Positions 27,617-42,689 of a stretch of DNA of 64,000 nucleotides are shown here, piece after piece. The translations under genes and the position numbers were made by a program. A model generated the notes under the pieces. It ran no database searches, had not been told where the DNA came from, and saw nothing but the letters and a program-made list of their open reading frames with translations. Numbering within the stretch: position 1 is the first letter of the stretch; each line of letters opens with the position of its first letter. The DNA lies in assembly GCF_051014445.1 (NCBI RefSeq), contig NW_027488368.1, forward strand, positions 186,001 through 250,000, given 5' to 3'. This DNA is from Colletes latitarsis (taxonomy: Eukaryota > Arthropoda > Insecta > Hymenoptera > Colletidae).

Positions 27617-30600
27617 TTGATCGAGACCAGGTTTAATCGACTGTTTCAATGTGGTCCCACATTACTACGTGATCCCAACCAAAAAAAGCCCAGAATCTGG
27701 CCAACAAGTATGAGAAATATGCGAAAGTATTAGCCTCATGAGGGCAAATCACAGACGTAACACAGACCTACCATGCGTGATCCTCTAAAATATTGGTCGA
27801 AACCAGGTGTATTGGACTGTTCCAGTGTGGTACCACATTATTACGTGATCCAAACCAAAAAAAGCCAAGAATCTGGACATCAAGTATCAGAAATATGGGA
27901 AAGTATGAGCCTGATGAGAGCAAATCCCAGACCTAATATAGACCTAACATGCGTTATCCTCTTAAATATTTATCGAAACCAGGTCTAACGGACTGTTTCG
28001 GTGTGGTACCACATTACTACGTGATCCAAACCAGAAAAAGTCCAGAATCTGGCCATCAAGTATGAGAAATATGCGAAAGTATGAGCCTGATTAGAGCAAA
28101 TCCCAGACCTAACATAGACCTAATATGCGTTATCCTCTAAATTATTGATCGAAACCAGGTCTAACGGACTGTTTCAGTGTGGTACCACATTACTACGTGA
28201 TCCAAACCAAAAAAAGCCCAGAATCTGGACATCAAGTATCAGAAATATGCGAAAGTATGAGCCTGATGAGAGCAAATCCCAGACCTAACATAGACCTAAT
28301 ATGCGTTATCCTTTAAATTATTGATCGAAACCAGGTTTAATGGACTGTTTCAGTGTGGTACCACATTACTACGTGATGCAAACCTAAAAAAGCCCAGAAT
28401 CTGGCCAACAAGTATGAGAAATATGCGAAAGTATGAGCTTGATGAGAGCAAATTCCAAACATAACGTAGACCTAACATGCGTTATCCTTTAAAATATTGA
28501 TCGAAACCAGGTCTAACGGACTGTTTCAGTGTGGTACCACATTACTACGTGATCCAAACCAGAAAAAGTCCAGAATCTGGACATCAAGTATGAGAAATAT
28601 GCGAAAGTATGAGCCTGATTAGAGCAAATCCCAGAGCTAACATAGACCTAACTTACGTTATCCTGTAAAATATTGATCAAAACCAGGTTTAATGGACTGT
28701 TTCTGTGTGGTACCACATTACTACGTGATCTAAACCAAAAAAAGCCCAGAATCTGGCCATCAAGTATGAGAAATATGCGAAAGTGTGAGCTTCATGAGAG
28801 CAAAATCCAGATTTAACATAGACCTACCATGCGTTGTCCTCTAAAATATTGATCGAAACCAGCTTTAATGGACTGTTTCAGTGCGGTACCACAATACTAC
28901 GTGATCCAAACCAAAAAAAGCCCAGAATCTGGCCATGAAGTATGAGAAATATGCGAAAGCGTGAGCCTGAAGAGGGCAAATCCAAGGCCTAACATAGACC
29001 TAACATGCGTTATCCTCTAAAATATTGATCGCAACCAGGTTTAATGGACTGTTTCAGTGTGGTACCGCATTACTACGTGATCGAAACCAAAAAAGGCCCA
29101 GAATCTGGCCATCAAGTATGAGAAATATGCGAAAGCGTGAGCCTGAAGAGGGCAAATCCAAGGCCTAACCTAGACCTAATATGCGTTATCCTCTAAATTA
29201 TTGATCGAAACCAGGTGTAATGGACTGTTCCAGTGTGGTACCACATTATTACGTGATCCAAACCAAAAAAAGCCCAGAATCTGGCCAACAAGTATGAGAA
29301 ATATGCGAAAGTATGAGCCTGATGAGAGCAAATTCCAAACTTAACATAGACCTAACATGCGTTATCCTCTAAAATATTGATCGAAACTAGGTTTAATGGA
29401 CTGTTTCAGCGTGGTACCGCATTACTACGTGATCGAAACCAGAAATAGCCCAGAATCTGGCCATCAAGTAAGAGAAATATGCGAAACTATGAGCCTGATG
29501 AAAGCAAATTCCAAACCTAACATAGACCTAACATGCGTTATCCTCTAAAATATTGATCGAAACCAGGTTTGATGGACTGTTTCTGTGTCGTACCACATTA
29601 CTACGTGATCCAAACCAAAAAAAGCCCAGAATCTGGCCATGAAGTATGAGAAATATGCGAAAGCGTGAGCCTGAAGAGGGCAAATCCAAGGCCTAACCCA
29701 GACCTAACATGCGTTATCCTCTAAAATATTGATCGAAACCAGGTTTGATGGACTGTTTCAGTGTGGCACCACATTACCACGTGATCCAAACCAGAAAAAA
29801 CCCGGGATGTGTTCAACAAGTATGTGAAGAATGCGGAAGTATGAGTCTGATGAGGGCAAATCCCGACCTAACCTAGGCCTAACATGTGTTATCCTCTAAA
29901 ATATTGATCGAAACCTGCTTTAATGGACTGTTTCAGTGCGGTACCACAATACTACGTGATCCAAACCAAAAAAAGCCCAGAATCTGGCCATGAAGTATGA
30001 GAAATATGCGAAAGCGTGAGCCTGAAGAGGGCAAATCCAAGGCCTAACCTACACCTAACATGCGTTATCCTCTAAAACATTGATCGCAACCAGGTTTAAT
30101 GGACTGTTTCAGTGTGGTACCGCATTACTACGTGATCGAAACCAAAAAAGGCCCAGAATCTGGCCATCAAGTATGAGACATATGCGAAAGCGTGAGCCTG
30201 AAGAGGGCAAATCCAAGGCCTAACCTAGACGTAACATGCGTTATCCTCTAAAACATTGATCGAAACCAGGTTTAATGGACTGTTTCAGTGTGGTCCCACA
30301 TTACTACCTGATCCAAACCAGTAAAAGCCCAGGATCTGGCCAACAAGTATGAGAAATATGCGAAAGTGTTTGCCTCATGGGGGCAAATCACAGACCTAAC
30401 CCAGACCTAACATGCGTTATCCTTTAAAATGATGACCGAGACTCAGTTTAATTCACTGTTTCAGTGTGGTACCACATTTCTATGTGATCCAAACCAGAAA
30501 AAGCAAAGGATGTGGCAAACAAGTAAGGGAAATATCCGAAAGTATGAGCCTGATGAGGGCAAATCCTAGACCCAGTTCAGACCTAACATGCGTTATCCTC

Positions 30601-31783
30601 TAAAATATTGATCGTGACCAGGTTTAGTCGACTGTTTCAGTGTGGTACCACACTTCTACGTGATCCAGGCCAGAAAAAACCCGGTATATGTTCCACAAGT
30701 ATGTGAAGAATGCGAAAGTATGATTCTGATGAGTGCAAATCCCAGGCCTAACATAGACCTAACATGCGTTATCCTCTAAAATATTGATCGAAACAAGGTT
30801 TAGTCGACTGGTTCAGTGTGGTACCACATTACTACGTGATCCAAACCAGAAAAAACCCAGGATCTGTTCCACAAGTATGTGAAGAATGCGAAAGTATGAG
30901 ACTGATGAGGGCAAATCCCGACCTTACCCAGACCTAACATGCGTTATACTCTAAAATATTGATCGAGACCAGGTTAATCGACTGTTTCAGTGTCGTGTCA
31001 CATTACTACGTGATCCAAACCAGAAAAAACCCAGGATCTGGCCAACAAGTATGTGAAGAATGCGAAAGTATGAGACTGAAGAGGGCAAATCCAAGGCCTA
31101 ACCTAGACATAACATGCGTTATCCTCTAAGATATTTATCGAGACCAGATTGAAATGACTCTTTCAGTGTGGTACCACATTACAACGTGACCCAAACCAAA
31201 AAAAACCCAGGATCAGTTCAAGGAGTACATGAAGAATGCGAAGTATGTGTCCGATGTGGGCAAATCCCAGGCCTAGCCTAGACCTAACATTTGTTAACTT
31301 CTAAATTATTGATCGAAACCAGGTTTAATGGACTGTTTCAGTGTGGTACCATATTGCTACGTCATCCAAAGCAGTGGATGCCCAGGATCTGGCCAACAAG
31401 TATGAGATATATGCGAAAGTGTGAGCTTGATGAGAGCAAATTCCAGATCTAACATAGACCTACCATGCGTTATCCTCTAAAATATTGATCGAAACCAGCT
31501 TTATTGGACTGTTTCAGTGCGGTACCACAATACTACGTGATCCAAACCAAAAAAAGCCCAGGATCTGGCCAACATGTATGTGACTAATGCGAAAGTATGA
31601 GGCAGAAGATGGCAAATCCCAGACCTAACCCAGACCTAGAATGCGTTATCCTCCAAAATATTGATGGAGACCAGGTTTAATCGACTGTTTCAATGTGGTC
31701 CCACATTACTACGTGATCCCAACCAGTAAAAGCACAGGGTCTGGCCAACAAGTATGAGAAATATGCCAAAGTATTAGCCTCAT

Positions 31784-34700
31784 GAGGGCAAATTCCAAAC
31801 CTAACATAGACCTAACATGCGTTATCCCCTAAAATATTGACCGAAACCAGGTTTAATTGACTGTTTCAGTGTGGTACCACATTACTACGTGATCCAAACC
31901 AGAAAAAGCCCAGAATCCGGCCATCAAGTATGAGAAATATGCGAAAGTATGAGCCTGATTAGAGCATATCCCAGAGCTAACATAGACCTAACTTGCGTTA
32001 TCCTCTAAAATATTGATCAAAACCAGGTTTAATGGACTGTTTCTGTGTGGTACCACATTACTACGTGATCTAAACCAAAAAAAGCCCAGAATCTGGCCAT
32101 CAAGTATGAGAAATATGCGAAAGTGTGAGCTTGATGAGAGCAAATTCCAGATCTAACATAGACCTACCATGCGTTATCCTCTAAAATATTGATCGAAACC
32201 AGCTTTATTGGACTGTTTCAGTGCGGTACCACAATACTACGTGATCCAAACCAAAAAAAGCCCAGGATCTGGCCAACATGTATGTGACTAATGCGAAAGT
32301 ATGAGGCAGAAGATGGCAAATCCCAGACCTAACCCAGACCTAGCATGCGTTATCCTCCAAAATATTGATCGAGACCAGGTTTAATCGACTGTTTCAATGT
32401 GGTCCCACATTACTACGTGATCCCAACCAGTAAAAGCCCAGGGTCTGGCCAACAAGTATGAGAAATATGCGAAAGTATTAGCCTCATGAGGGCAAATCAC
32501 AGACCTAACACAGACCTACCATGCGTGATCCTCTAAAATATTGATCGAAACCAGGTGTATTGGACTGTTTCTGTGTGGTACCACATTACTACGTGATCTA
32601 AACCAAAAAAAGCCCAGAATCTGGCCATCAAGTATGAGAAATATGCGAAAGTGTGAGCTTGATGAGAGCAAATTCCAGATCTAACATAGACCTACCATGC
32701 GTTATCCTCTAAAATATTGATCAAAACCAGGTTTAATGGACTGTTTCTGTGTGGTACCACATTACTACGTGATCTAAACCAAAAAAAGCCCAGAATCTGG
32801 CCAACAAGTATGAGAAATATGCGAAAGTGTTTGCCTCATGGGGGCAAATCACAGACCTAACCCAGACCTAACATGCGTTATCCTTTAAAATGATGACCGA
32901 GACTCAGTTTAATCCACTGTTTCAGTGTGGTACCACATTTCTATGTGATCCAAACCAGAAAAAGCAAAGGATGTGGCAAACAAGTAAGGGAAATATCCGA
33001 AAGTATGAGCCTGATGAGGGCAAATCCTAGACCCAGTTCAGACCTAACATGCGTTATCCTCTAAAATATTGATCGTGACCAGGTTTAGTCGACTGTTTCA
33101 GTGTGGTACCACACTTCTACGTGATCCAGACCAGAAAAAACCCGGGATATGTTCCTCAAGTATGTGAAGAATGCGAAAGTATGATTCTGATGAGTGCAAA
33201 TCCCAGGCCTAACATAGACCTAACATGCGTTATCCTCTAAAATATTGATCGAAACAAGGTTTAGTCGACTGGTTCAGTGTGGTACCACATTACTACGTGA
33301 TCCAAACCAGAAAAAACCCAGGATCTGTTCCACAAGTATGTGAAGAATGCGAAAGTATGAGACTGATGAGGGCAAATCCCGACCTAACCCAGACCTAACA
33401 TGCGTTATACTCTAAAATATTGATCGAGACCAGGTTAATCGACTGTTTCAGTGTCGTGTCACATTACTACGTGATCCAAACCAAATAAAGCCAAGAATCT
33501 GGACATCAAGTATCAGAAATATGGGAAAGTATGAGCCTGATGAGAGCAAATCCCAGACCTAACATAGACCTAACATGCGTTATCCACTTAAATATTGATC
33601 GAAACCAGGTCTAACGGACTGTTTCGGTGTGGTACCACATTACTACGTGATCCAAACCAGAAAAAGTCCAGAATCTGGCCATCAAGTATGAGAAATATGC
33701 GAAAGTATGAGCCTGATTAGAGCAAATCCCAGACCTAACATAGACCTAATATGCGTTATCCTCCAAATTATTGATCGAAACCAGGTCTAACGGACTGTTT
33801 CAGTGTGGTACCACATTACTACGTGATCCAAACCAAAAAAAGCCCAGAATCTGGCCATGAAATATGAGAAATATGCGAAAGCGTGAGCCTGAAGAGGGCA
33901 AATCCAAGGCCTAACCCAGACCTAACATGCGTTATCCTGTAAAATATTGATCGAAACCAGGTTTGATGGACTGTTTCAGTGTGGCACCACATTACCACGT
34001 GATCCAAACCAGAAAAAACCCGGGATGTGTTCAACAAGTATGTGAAGAATGCGGAAGTATGAGTCTGATGAGGGCAAATCCCGACCTAACCTAGGCCTAA
34101 CATGTGTTATCCTCTAAAACATTGATCGAAACTAGGTTTAATGGACTGTTTCAGCGTGGTACCGCATTACTACGTGATCGAAACCAGAAATAGCCCAGAA
34201 TCTGGCCATCAAGTAAGAGAAATATGCGAAACTATGAGCCTGATGAAAGCAAATTCCAAACCTAACATAGACCTAACATGCGTTATCCTCTAAAATATTG
34301 ATCGAAACCAGGTTTGATGGACTGTTTCTGTGTCGTACCACATTACTACGTGATCTAAACCAAAAAAAGCCCAGAATCTGGCCATCAAGTATGAGAAATA
34401 TGCGAAACTATGAGCCTGATGAAAGCAAATTCCAAACCTAACATAGACCTAACATGCGTTATCCTCTAAAATATTTACCACATTACTACGTGATCTAAAC
34501 CAAAAAAAGCTCAGAATCTGGCAATCAAGTATGAGAAATATGCGAAAGTGAAGCTTGATGAGGGCAAATTCCAGATCTAACATAGACCTACCATGCGTTA
34601 TCCTCTAAAATATTGATCAAAACCAGGATTAATGGACTGTTTCTGTGTGGTACCACATTACTACGTGATCTAAACCAAAAAAAGCTCAGAATCTGGCCAT

Positions 34701-37700
34701 CAAGTATGAGAAATATGCGAAAGTGAAGCTTGATGAGAGCAAATTCCAGATCTAACATAGACCTACCATGCGTTATCCTCTAAAATATTGATCGAAACCA
34801 GCTTTAATGGACTGTTTCAGTGCGGTACCACAATACTACGTGATCCAAACCAAAAAAAGCCCAGAATCTGGCCATGAAGTATGAGAAATATGCGAAAGCG
34901 TGAGCCTGAAGAGGGCAAATCCAAGGCCTAACATAGACCTAACATGCGTTATCCTCTAAAATATTGATCGCAACCAGGTTTAATGGACTGTTTCAGTGTG
35001 GTACCGCATTACTACGTGATCGAAACCAAAAAAGGCCCAGAATCTGGCCATCAAGTATGAGAAATATGCGAAAGCGTGAGCCTGAAGAGGGCAAATCCAA
35101 GGCCTAACCTAGACCTAATATGCGTTATCCTCTAAATTATTGATCGAAACCAGGTGTAATGGACTGTTCCAGTGTGGTACCACATTATTACGTGATCCAA
35201 ACCAAAAAAAGCCCAGAATCTGGCCAACAAGTATGAGAAATATGCGAAAGTATGAGCCTGATGAGAGCAAATTCCAAACTTAACATAGACCTAACATGCG
35301 TTATCCTCTAAAATATTGATCGAAACCAGGTTTGATGGACTGTTTCAGTGTGGCACCACATTACCACGTGACCCAAACCAGAAAAAGCCCAGGATCTGGT
35401 CAACGAGTATGCGAAAAATGCGAAAATATGAGTCTGATGAGGGCAAATCCCGACCTAACCCAGACCTAACATGCGTTATCCTCCAAAATATTGATCGAAA
35501 CTAGGTTTGATGGACTGTTTCAGTGCGGTACCACAATACTACGTGATCCAAACCAAAAAAAGCCCAGAATCTGGCCATGAAGTATGAGAAATATGCGAAA
35601 GCGTGAGCCTGAAGAGGGCAAATCCAAGGCCTAACCCAGACCTAACATGCGTTATCCTCTAAAATATTGATCGAAACCAGGTTTGATGGACTGTTTCAGT
35701 GTGGCACCACATTACCACGTGATCCAAACCAGAAAAAACCCGGGATGTGTTCAACAAGTATGTGAAGAATGCGGAAGTATGAGTCTGATGAGGGCAAATC
35801 CCGACCTAACCTAGGCCTAACATGTGTTATCCTCTAAAACATTGATCGAAACTAGGTTTAATGGACTGTTTCAGCGTGGTACCGCATTACTACGTGATCG
35901 AAACCAGAAATAGCCCAGAATCTGGCCATCAAGTAAGAGAAATATGCGAAACTATGAGCCTGATGAAAGCAAATTCCAAACCTAACATAGACCTAACATG
36001 CGTTATCCTCTAAAATATTGATCGAAACCAGGTTTGATGGACTGTTTCTGTGTCGTACCACATTACTACGTGATCTAAACCAAAAAAAGCCCAGAATCTG
36101 GCCATCAAGTATGAGAAATATGCGAAAGTGTGAGCTTGATGAGAGCAAATTCCAGAGCTAACATAGACCTAACTTGCGTTATCCTCTAAAATATTGATCA
36201 AAACCAGGATTAATGGACTGTTTCTGTGTGGTACCATATTACTACGTGATCTAAACCAAAAAAAGCTCAGAATCTGGCCATCAAGTATGAGAAATATGCG
36301 AAAGTGAAGCTTGATGAGAGCAAATTCCAGATCTAACATAGACCTACCATGCGTTATCCTCTAAAATATTGATCGAAACCAGCTTTAATGGACTGTTTCA
36401 GTGCGGTACCACAATACTACGTGATCCAAACCAAAAAAAAGCCCAGAACCTGGCCATGAAGTATGAGAAATATGCGAAAGCGTGAGCCTGAAGAGGGCAA
36501 ATCCAAGGCCGAACCTACACCTAACATGCGTTATCCTCTAAAACATTGATCGCAACCAGGTTTAATGGACTGTTTCAGTGTGGTCCCACATTACTACCTG
36601 ATCCAAACCAGTAAAAGCCCAGGATCTGGCCAACAAGTATGAGAAATATGCGAAAGTGTTTGCCTCATGGGGGCAAGTCACAGACCTAACCCAGACCTAA
36701 CATGCGTTATCCTTTAAAATTATGACCGAGACTCAGTTTAATCCACTGTTTCAGTGTGGTACCACATTTCTATGTGATCCAAACCAGAAAAAGCAAAGGA
36801 TGTGGCAAACAAGTAAGGGAAATATCCGAAAGTATGAGCCTGATGAGGGCAAATCCTAGACCCAGTTCAGACCTAACATGCGTTATCCTCTAAAATATTG
36901 ATCGAGACCAGGTTAATCGACTGTTTCAGTGTCGTGTCACATTACTACGTGATCCAAACCAGAAAAAACTCAGTATCTGGCCAACAAGTATGTGAAGAAT
37001 GCGAAAGTATGAGACTGAAGAGGGCAAATCCAAGGCCTAACCTAGACATAACATGCGTTATCCTCTAAAATATTTATCGAGACCAGATTGAAATGACTCT
37101 TTCAGTGTGGTACCACATTACTACGTGACCCAAACCAGAAAAAACCCAGGATCAGTTCAAGGAGTACATGAAGAATGCGAAGAATGAGTCCGATGTGGGC
37201 AAATCCCAGGCCTAGCCTAGACCTAACATTTGTTAACTTCTAAATTATTGATCGAAACCAGGTTTAATGGACTGTTTCAGTGTGGTACAATATTGCTACG
37301 TCATCCAAAGCAGTGGATGCCCAGGATCTGGCCAACAAGTATGAGAAATATGCGAAAGCATGAGCCTGATGAGGGGCAAATCCTAGACCTAACGGAGACC
37401 ATAACATGCGTTATCCTCAAAAATATTGATCGGCACCAGGTCTAATCGACTGTTTCAGTGTGGTACCACATTACTACGTGATCGAAACCAGAAAAAGATC
37501 AGAACCTGGCCATCAAGTATGAGAAATATGCGAGAGTATGAGTCTGATGAGAGCAAATCCCAGACCTAACATAGACCTAACATGCGTTATCCACTAAAAT
37601 ATTGATCGAAACAAGGTTTAGTCGACTGTTTCAGTGTGGTACCACATTACTACGTGATCCAAACCAGAAAAAACCCAGGAGCTGTTCCACACGTATGTGA

Positions 37701-40700
37701 AGAATGCGAAAGTATGAGTCTGATGAGGGCAAATCCCAGGCCTAACTTAGACCTAACATGCGTTATCATCCAAAATATTGATCGCAACCTGGTTTAATGG
37801 TCTGTTTCAGTGTGGTAACACATTACCACGAGATCCAAACCAGAAAAAGCCCAGAATCTGGCCATCAAGTATGAGACATATGCGAAAGCGTGAGCCTGAA
37901 GAGGGCAAATCTAAGGCCTAACCTAGACCTAATATGCGTTATCCTCTAAATTATTGATCGAAACCAGGTTTAATGGACTGTTTCAGTGTGGTACCACATT
38001 ACTACGTGATCCAAACCAAAAAAAGCCCAGAATCTGGCCAACAAGTATGAGAAATATGCGAAAGTATGAGCCTGATGAGAGCAAATTCCAAACCTAACAT
38101 AGACCTAACATGCGTTATCCTCTAAAATATTGATCAAAACCAGGTTTAATGGACTGTTTCAGTGTGGTACCACATTACTACGTGATCCAAACCAAAAAAA
38201 GCCCAGAATCTGGCCAACAAGTATGAGAAATATGCGAAAGTATGAGCCTGATGAGAGCAAATTCCAAACCTAACATAGACCTAACATGCGTTATCCTCTA
38301 AAATATTGATCGAAACCAGGTTGGATGGACTGTTTCAGTGTGGTACCACATTACTACGTGATCCAAACCAAAAAAAGCCCAGAATCTGGCCAACAAGTAT
38401 GAGAAATATGCGAAAGTATGAGCCTGATGAGAGCAAATTCCAAACCTAACATAGACCTAACATGCGTTATCCTCTAAAATATTGATCGAGACCAGGTTTA
38501 ATCGACTGTTTCAATGTGGTCCCACATTACTACGTGATCCCAACCAAAAAAAGCCCAGAATCTGGCCAACAAGTATGAGAAATATGCGAAAGTATTAGCC
38601 TCATGAGGGCAAATCACAGACGTAACACAGACCTACCATGCGTGATCCTCTAAAATATTGGTCGAAACCAGGTGTATTGGACTGTTCCAGTGTGGTACCA
38701 CATTATTACGTGATCCAAACCAAAAAAAGCCAAGAATCTGGACATCAAGTATCAGAAATATGGGAAAGTATGAGCCTGATGAGAGCAAATCCCAGACCTA
38801 ATATAGACCTAACATGCGTTATCCTCTTAAATATTTATCGAAACCAGGTCTAACGGACTGTTTCGGTGTGGTACCACATTACTACGTGATCCAAACCAGA
38901 AAAAGTCCAGAATCTGGCCATCAAGTATGAGAAATATGCGAAAGTATGAGCCTGATTAGAGCAAATCCCAGACCTAACATAGACCTAATATGCGTTATCC
39001 TCTAAATTATTGATCGAAACCAGGTCTAACGGACTGTTTCAGTGTGGTACCACATTACTACGTGATCCAAACCAAAAAAAGCCCAGAATCTGGACATCAA
39101 GTATCAGAAATATGCGAAAGTATGAGCCTGATGAGAGCAAATCCCAGACCTAACATAGACCTACCATGCGTTATCCTCTAAAATATTGATCGAAACCAGG
39201 TTTAATGGACAGTTTCAGTGTGGTACCACATTACTACGTGATCCAAACCAAAAAAAGCCCAGAATCTGGACATCAAGTATTAGAAATATGCGAAAGTATG
39301 AGCCTGATGAGAGCAAATCCCAGACCTAACATAGACCTAATATGCGTTATCCTTTAAATTATTGATCGAAACCAGGTTTAATGGACTGTTTCAGTGTGGT
39401 ACCACATTACTACGTGATGCAAACCTAAAAAAGCCCAGAATCTGGCCAACAAGTATGAGAAATATGCGAAAGTATGAGCTTGATGAGAGCAAATTCCAAA
39501 CATAACGTAGACCTAACATGCGTTATCCTTTAAAATATTGATCGAAACCAGGTCTAACGGACTGTTTCAGTGTGGTACCACATTACTACGTGATCCAAAC
39601 CAGAAAAAGTCCAGAATCTGGACATCAAGTATGAGAAATATGCGAAAGTATGAGCCTGATTAGAGCAAATCCCAGAGCTAACATAGACCTAACTTACGTT
39701 ATCCTGTAAAATATTGATCAAAACCAGGTTTAATGGACTGTTTCTGTGTGGTACCACATTACTACGTGATCTAAACCAAAAAAAGCCCAGAATCTGGCCA
39801 TCAAGTATGAGAAATATGCGAAAGTGTGAGCTTCATGAGAGCAAAATCCAGATTTAACATAGACCTACCATGCGTTGTCCTCTAAAATATTGATCGAAAC
39901 CAGCTTTAATGGACTGTTTCAGTGCGGTACCACAATACTACGTGATCCAAACCAAAAAAAGCCCAGAATCTGGCCATGAAGTATGAGAAATATGCGAAAG
40001 CGTGAGCCTGAAGAGGGCAAATCCAAGGCCTAACATAGACCTAACATGCGTTATCCTCTAAAATATTGATCGCAACCAGGTTTAATGGACTGTTTCAGTG
40101 TGGTACCGCATTACTACGTGATCGAAACCAAAAAAGGCCCAGAATCTGGCCATCAAGTATGAGAAATATGCGAAAGCGTGAGCCTGAAGAGGGCAAATCC
40201 AAGGCCTAACCTAGACCTAATATGCGTTATCCTCTAAATTATTGATCGAAACCAGGTGTAATGGACTGTTCCAGTGTGGTACCACATTATTACGTGATCC
40301 AAACCAAAAAAAGCCCAGAATCTGGCCAACAAGTATGAGAAATATGCGAAAGTATGAGCCTGATGAGAGCAAATTCCAAACTTAACATAGACCTAACATG
40401 CGTTATCCTCTAAAATATTGATCGAAACTAGGTTTAATGGACTGTTTCAGCGTGGTACCGCATTACTACGTGATCGAAACCAGAAATAGCCCAGAATCTG
40501 GCCATCAAGTAAGAGAAATATGCGAAACTATGAGCCTGATGAAAGCAAATTCCAAACCTAACATAGACCTAACATGCGTTATCCTCTAAAATATTGATCG
40601 AAACCAGGTTTGATGGACTGTTTCTGTGTCGTACCACATTACTACGTGATCCAAACCAAAAAAAGCCCAGAATCTGGCCATGAAGTATGAGAAATATGCG

Positions 40701-42460
40701 AAAGCGTGAGCCTGAAGAGGGCAAATCCAAGGCCTAACCCAGACCTAACATGCGTTATCCTCTAAAATATTGATCGAAACCAGGTTTGATGGACTGTTTC
40801 AGTGTGGCACCACATTACCACGTGATCCAAACCAGAAAAAACCCGGGATGTGTTCAACAAGTATGTGAAGAATGCGGAAGTATGAGTCTGATGAGGGCAA
40901 ATCCCGACCTAACCTAGGCCTAACATGTGTTATCCTCTAAAATATTGATCGAAACCTGCTTTAATGGACTGTTTCAGTGCGGTACCACAATACTACGTGA
41001 TCCAAACCAAAAAAAGCCCAGAATCTGGCCATGAAGTATGAGAAATATGCGAAAGCGTGAGCCTGAAGAGGGCAAATCCAAGGCCTAACCTACACCTAAC
41101 ATGCGTTATCCTCTAAAACATTGATCGCAACCAGGTTTAATGGACTGTTTCAGTGTGGTACCGCATTACTACGTGATCGAAACCAAAAAAGGCCCAGAAT
41201 CTGGCCATCAAGTATGAGACATATGCGAAAGCGTGAGCCTGAAGAGGGCAAATCCAAGGCCTAACCTAGACGTAACATGCGTTATCCTCTAAAACATTGA
41301 TCGAAACCAGGTTTAATGGACTGTTTCAGTGTGGTCCCACATTACTACCTGATCCAAACCAGTAAAAGCCCAGGATCTGGCCAACAAGTATGAGAAATAT
41401 GCGAAAGTGTTTGCCTCATGGGGGCAAATCACAGACCTAACCCAGACCTAACATGCGTTATCCTTTAAAATGATGACCGAGACTCAGTTTAATTCACTGT
41501 TTCAGTGTGGTACCACATTTCTATGTGATCCAAACCAGAAAAAGCAAAGGATGTGGCAAACAAGTAAGGGAAATATCCGAAAGTATGAGCCTGATGAGGG
41601 CAAATCCTAGACCCAGTTCAGACCTAACATGCGTTATCCTCTAAAATATTGATCGTGACCAGGTTTAGTCGACTGTTTCAGTGTGGTACCACACTTCTAC
41701 GTGATCCAGGCCAGAAAAAACCCGGTATATGTTCCACAAGTATGTGAAGAATGCGAAAGTATGATTCTGATGAGTGCAAATCCCAGGCCTAACATAGACC
41801 TAACATGCGTTATCCTCTAAAATATTGATCGAAACAAGGTTTAGTCGACTGGTTCAGTGTGGTACCACATTACTACGTGATCCAAACCAGAAAAAACCCA
41901 GGATCTGTTCCACAAGTATGTGAAGAATGCGAAAGTATGAGACTGATGAGGGCAAATCCCGACCTTACCCAGACCTAACATGCGTTATACTCTAAAATAT
42001 TGATCGAGACCAGGTTAATCGACTGTTTCAGTGTCGTGTCACATTACTACGTGATCCAAACCAGAAAAAACCCAGGATCTGGCCAACAAGTATGTGAAGA
42101 ATGCGAAAGTATGAGACTGAAGAGGGCAAATCCAAGGCCTAACCTAGACATAACATGCGTTATCCTCTAAGATATTTATCGAGACCAGATTGAAATGACT
42201 CTTTCAGTGTGGTACCACATTACAACGTGACCCAAACCAAAAAAAACCCAGGATCAGTTCAAGGAGTACATGAAGAATGCGAAGTATGTGTCCGATGTGG
42301 GCAAATCCCAGGCCTAGCCTAGACCTAACATTTGTTAACTTCTAAATTATTGATCGAAACCAGGTTTAATGGACTGTTTCAGTGTGGTACCATATTGCTA
42401 CGTCATCCAAAGCAGTGGATGCCCAGGATCTGGCCAACAAGTATGAGAAATATGCGAAAG
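31784..42460. repeat. 10.7-kb satellite block, copy 2
   Basis: Second copy of the block that begins at 20706, lying directly after it with a short mosaic joint at 31420-31783. It lacks a 352-bp dimer present in copy 1 (22501-22852), has an extra truncated monomer near 34477 and an extra full monomer near 39127-39303. Apart from these, long stretches appear identical by eye, for example 24451-24639 with 35316-35504 and 27773-27988 with 38638-38853. Confidence 0.85.
34477..34615. repeat. Truncated monomer (139 bp)
   Basis: The normal join from AAAATATTGATC through to GGTACCACATTAC is shortened so that AAAATATT runs straight into TACCACATTAC at 34475-34478. About 36 bp are missing, including the front of the GGTACC dyad. 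The corresponding position in copy 1 of the 10.7-kb block (about 23610) lacks this extra unit. It is the clearest length-altered monomer noticed in the window. Confidence 0.8.
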
Positions 42461-42689
42461 CATGAGCCTGATGAGGGGCAAATCCTAGACCTAACGGAGA
42501 CCTAACATGTGTTATCCTGTAAAATATTGATCGATACCAGGCTTAATGGTCTGTTTCAGTGTGGTACCACATTACTGTGAGATCCAAACCAGAAAAAGCA
42601 AAGGTTCTGGCTATCAAGTAAGAGAAATATGCGAAAGTATGAGCCTGATGAAGGCAAATCCTAGACCTAACCCTGACCTAACATGCGTT

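Larger units (their letters stand above)
20706..31419. repeat. 10.7-kb satellite block, copy 1
   Basis: A long mosaic of about 61 monomers that recurs almost base for base as the block starting at 31784. The offset changes in steps: 11,078 at the left end, 10,726 in the middle, 10,865 further right and 11,041 at the right end. Each step is one or two monomers gained or lost in one copy, or one truncated monomer. Internal landmarks include the GCAAAGGATGTGGCAAAC monomers near 21892, 25930 and 30510 and the GTGGATGCCCAGG monomers near 26450 and 31375. Confidence 0.85.
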
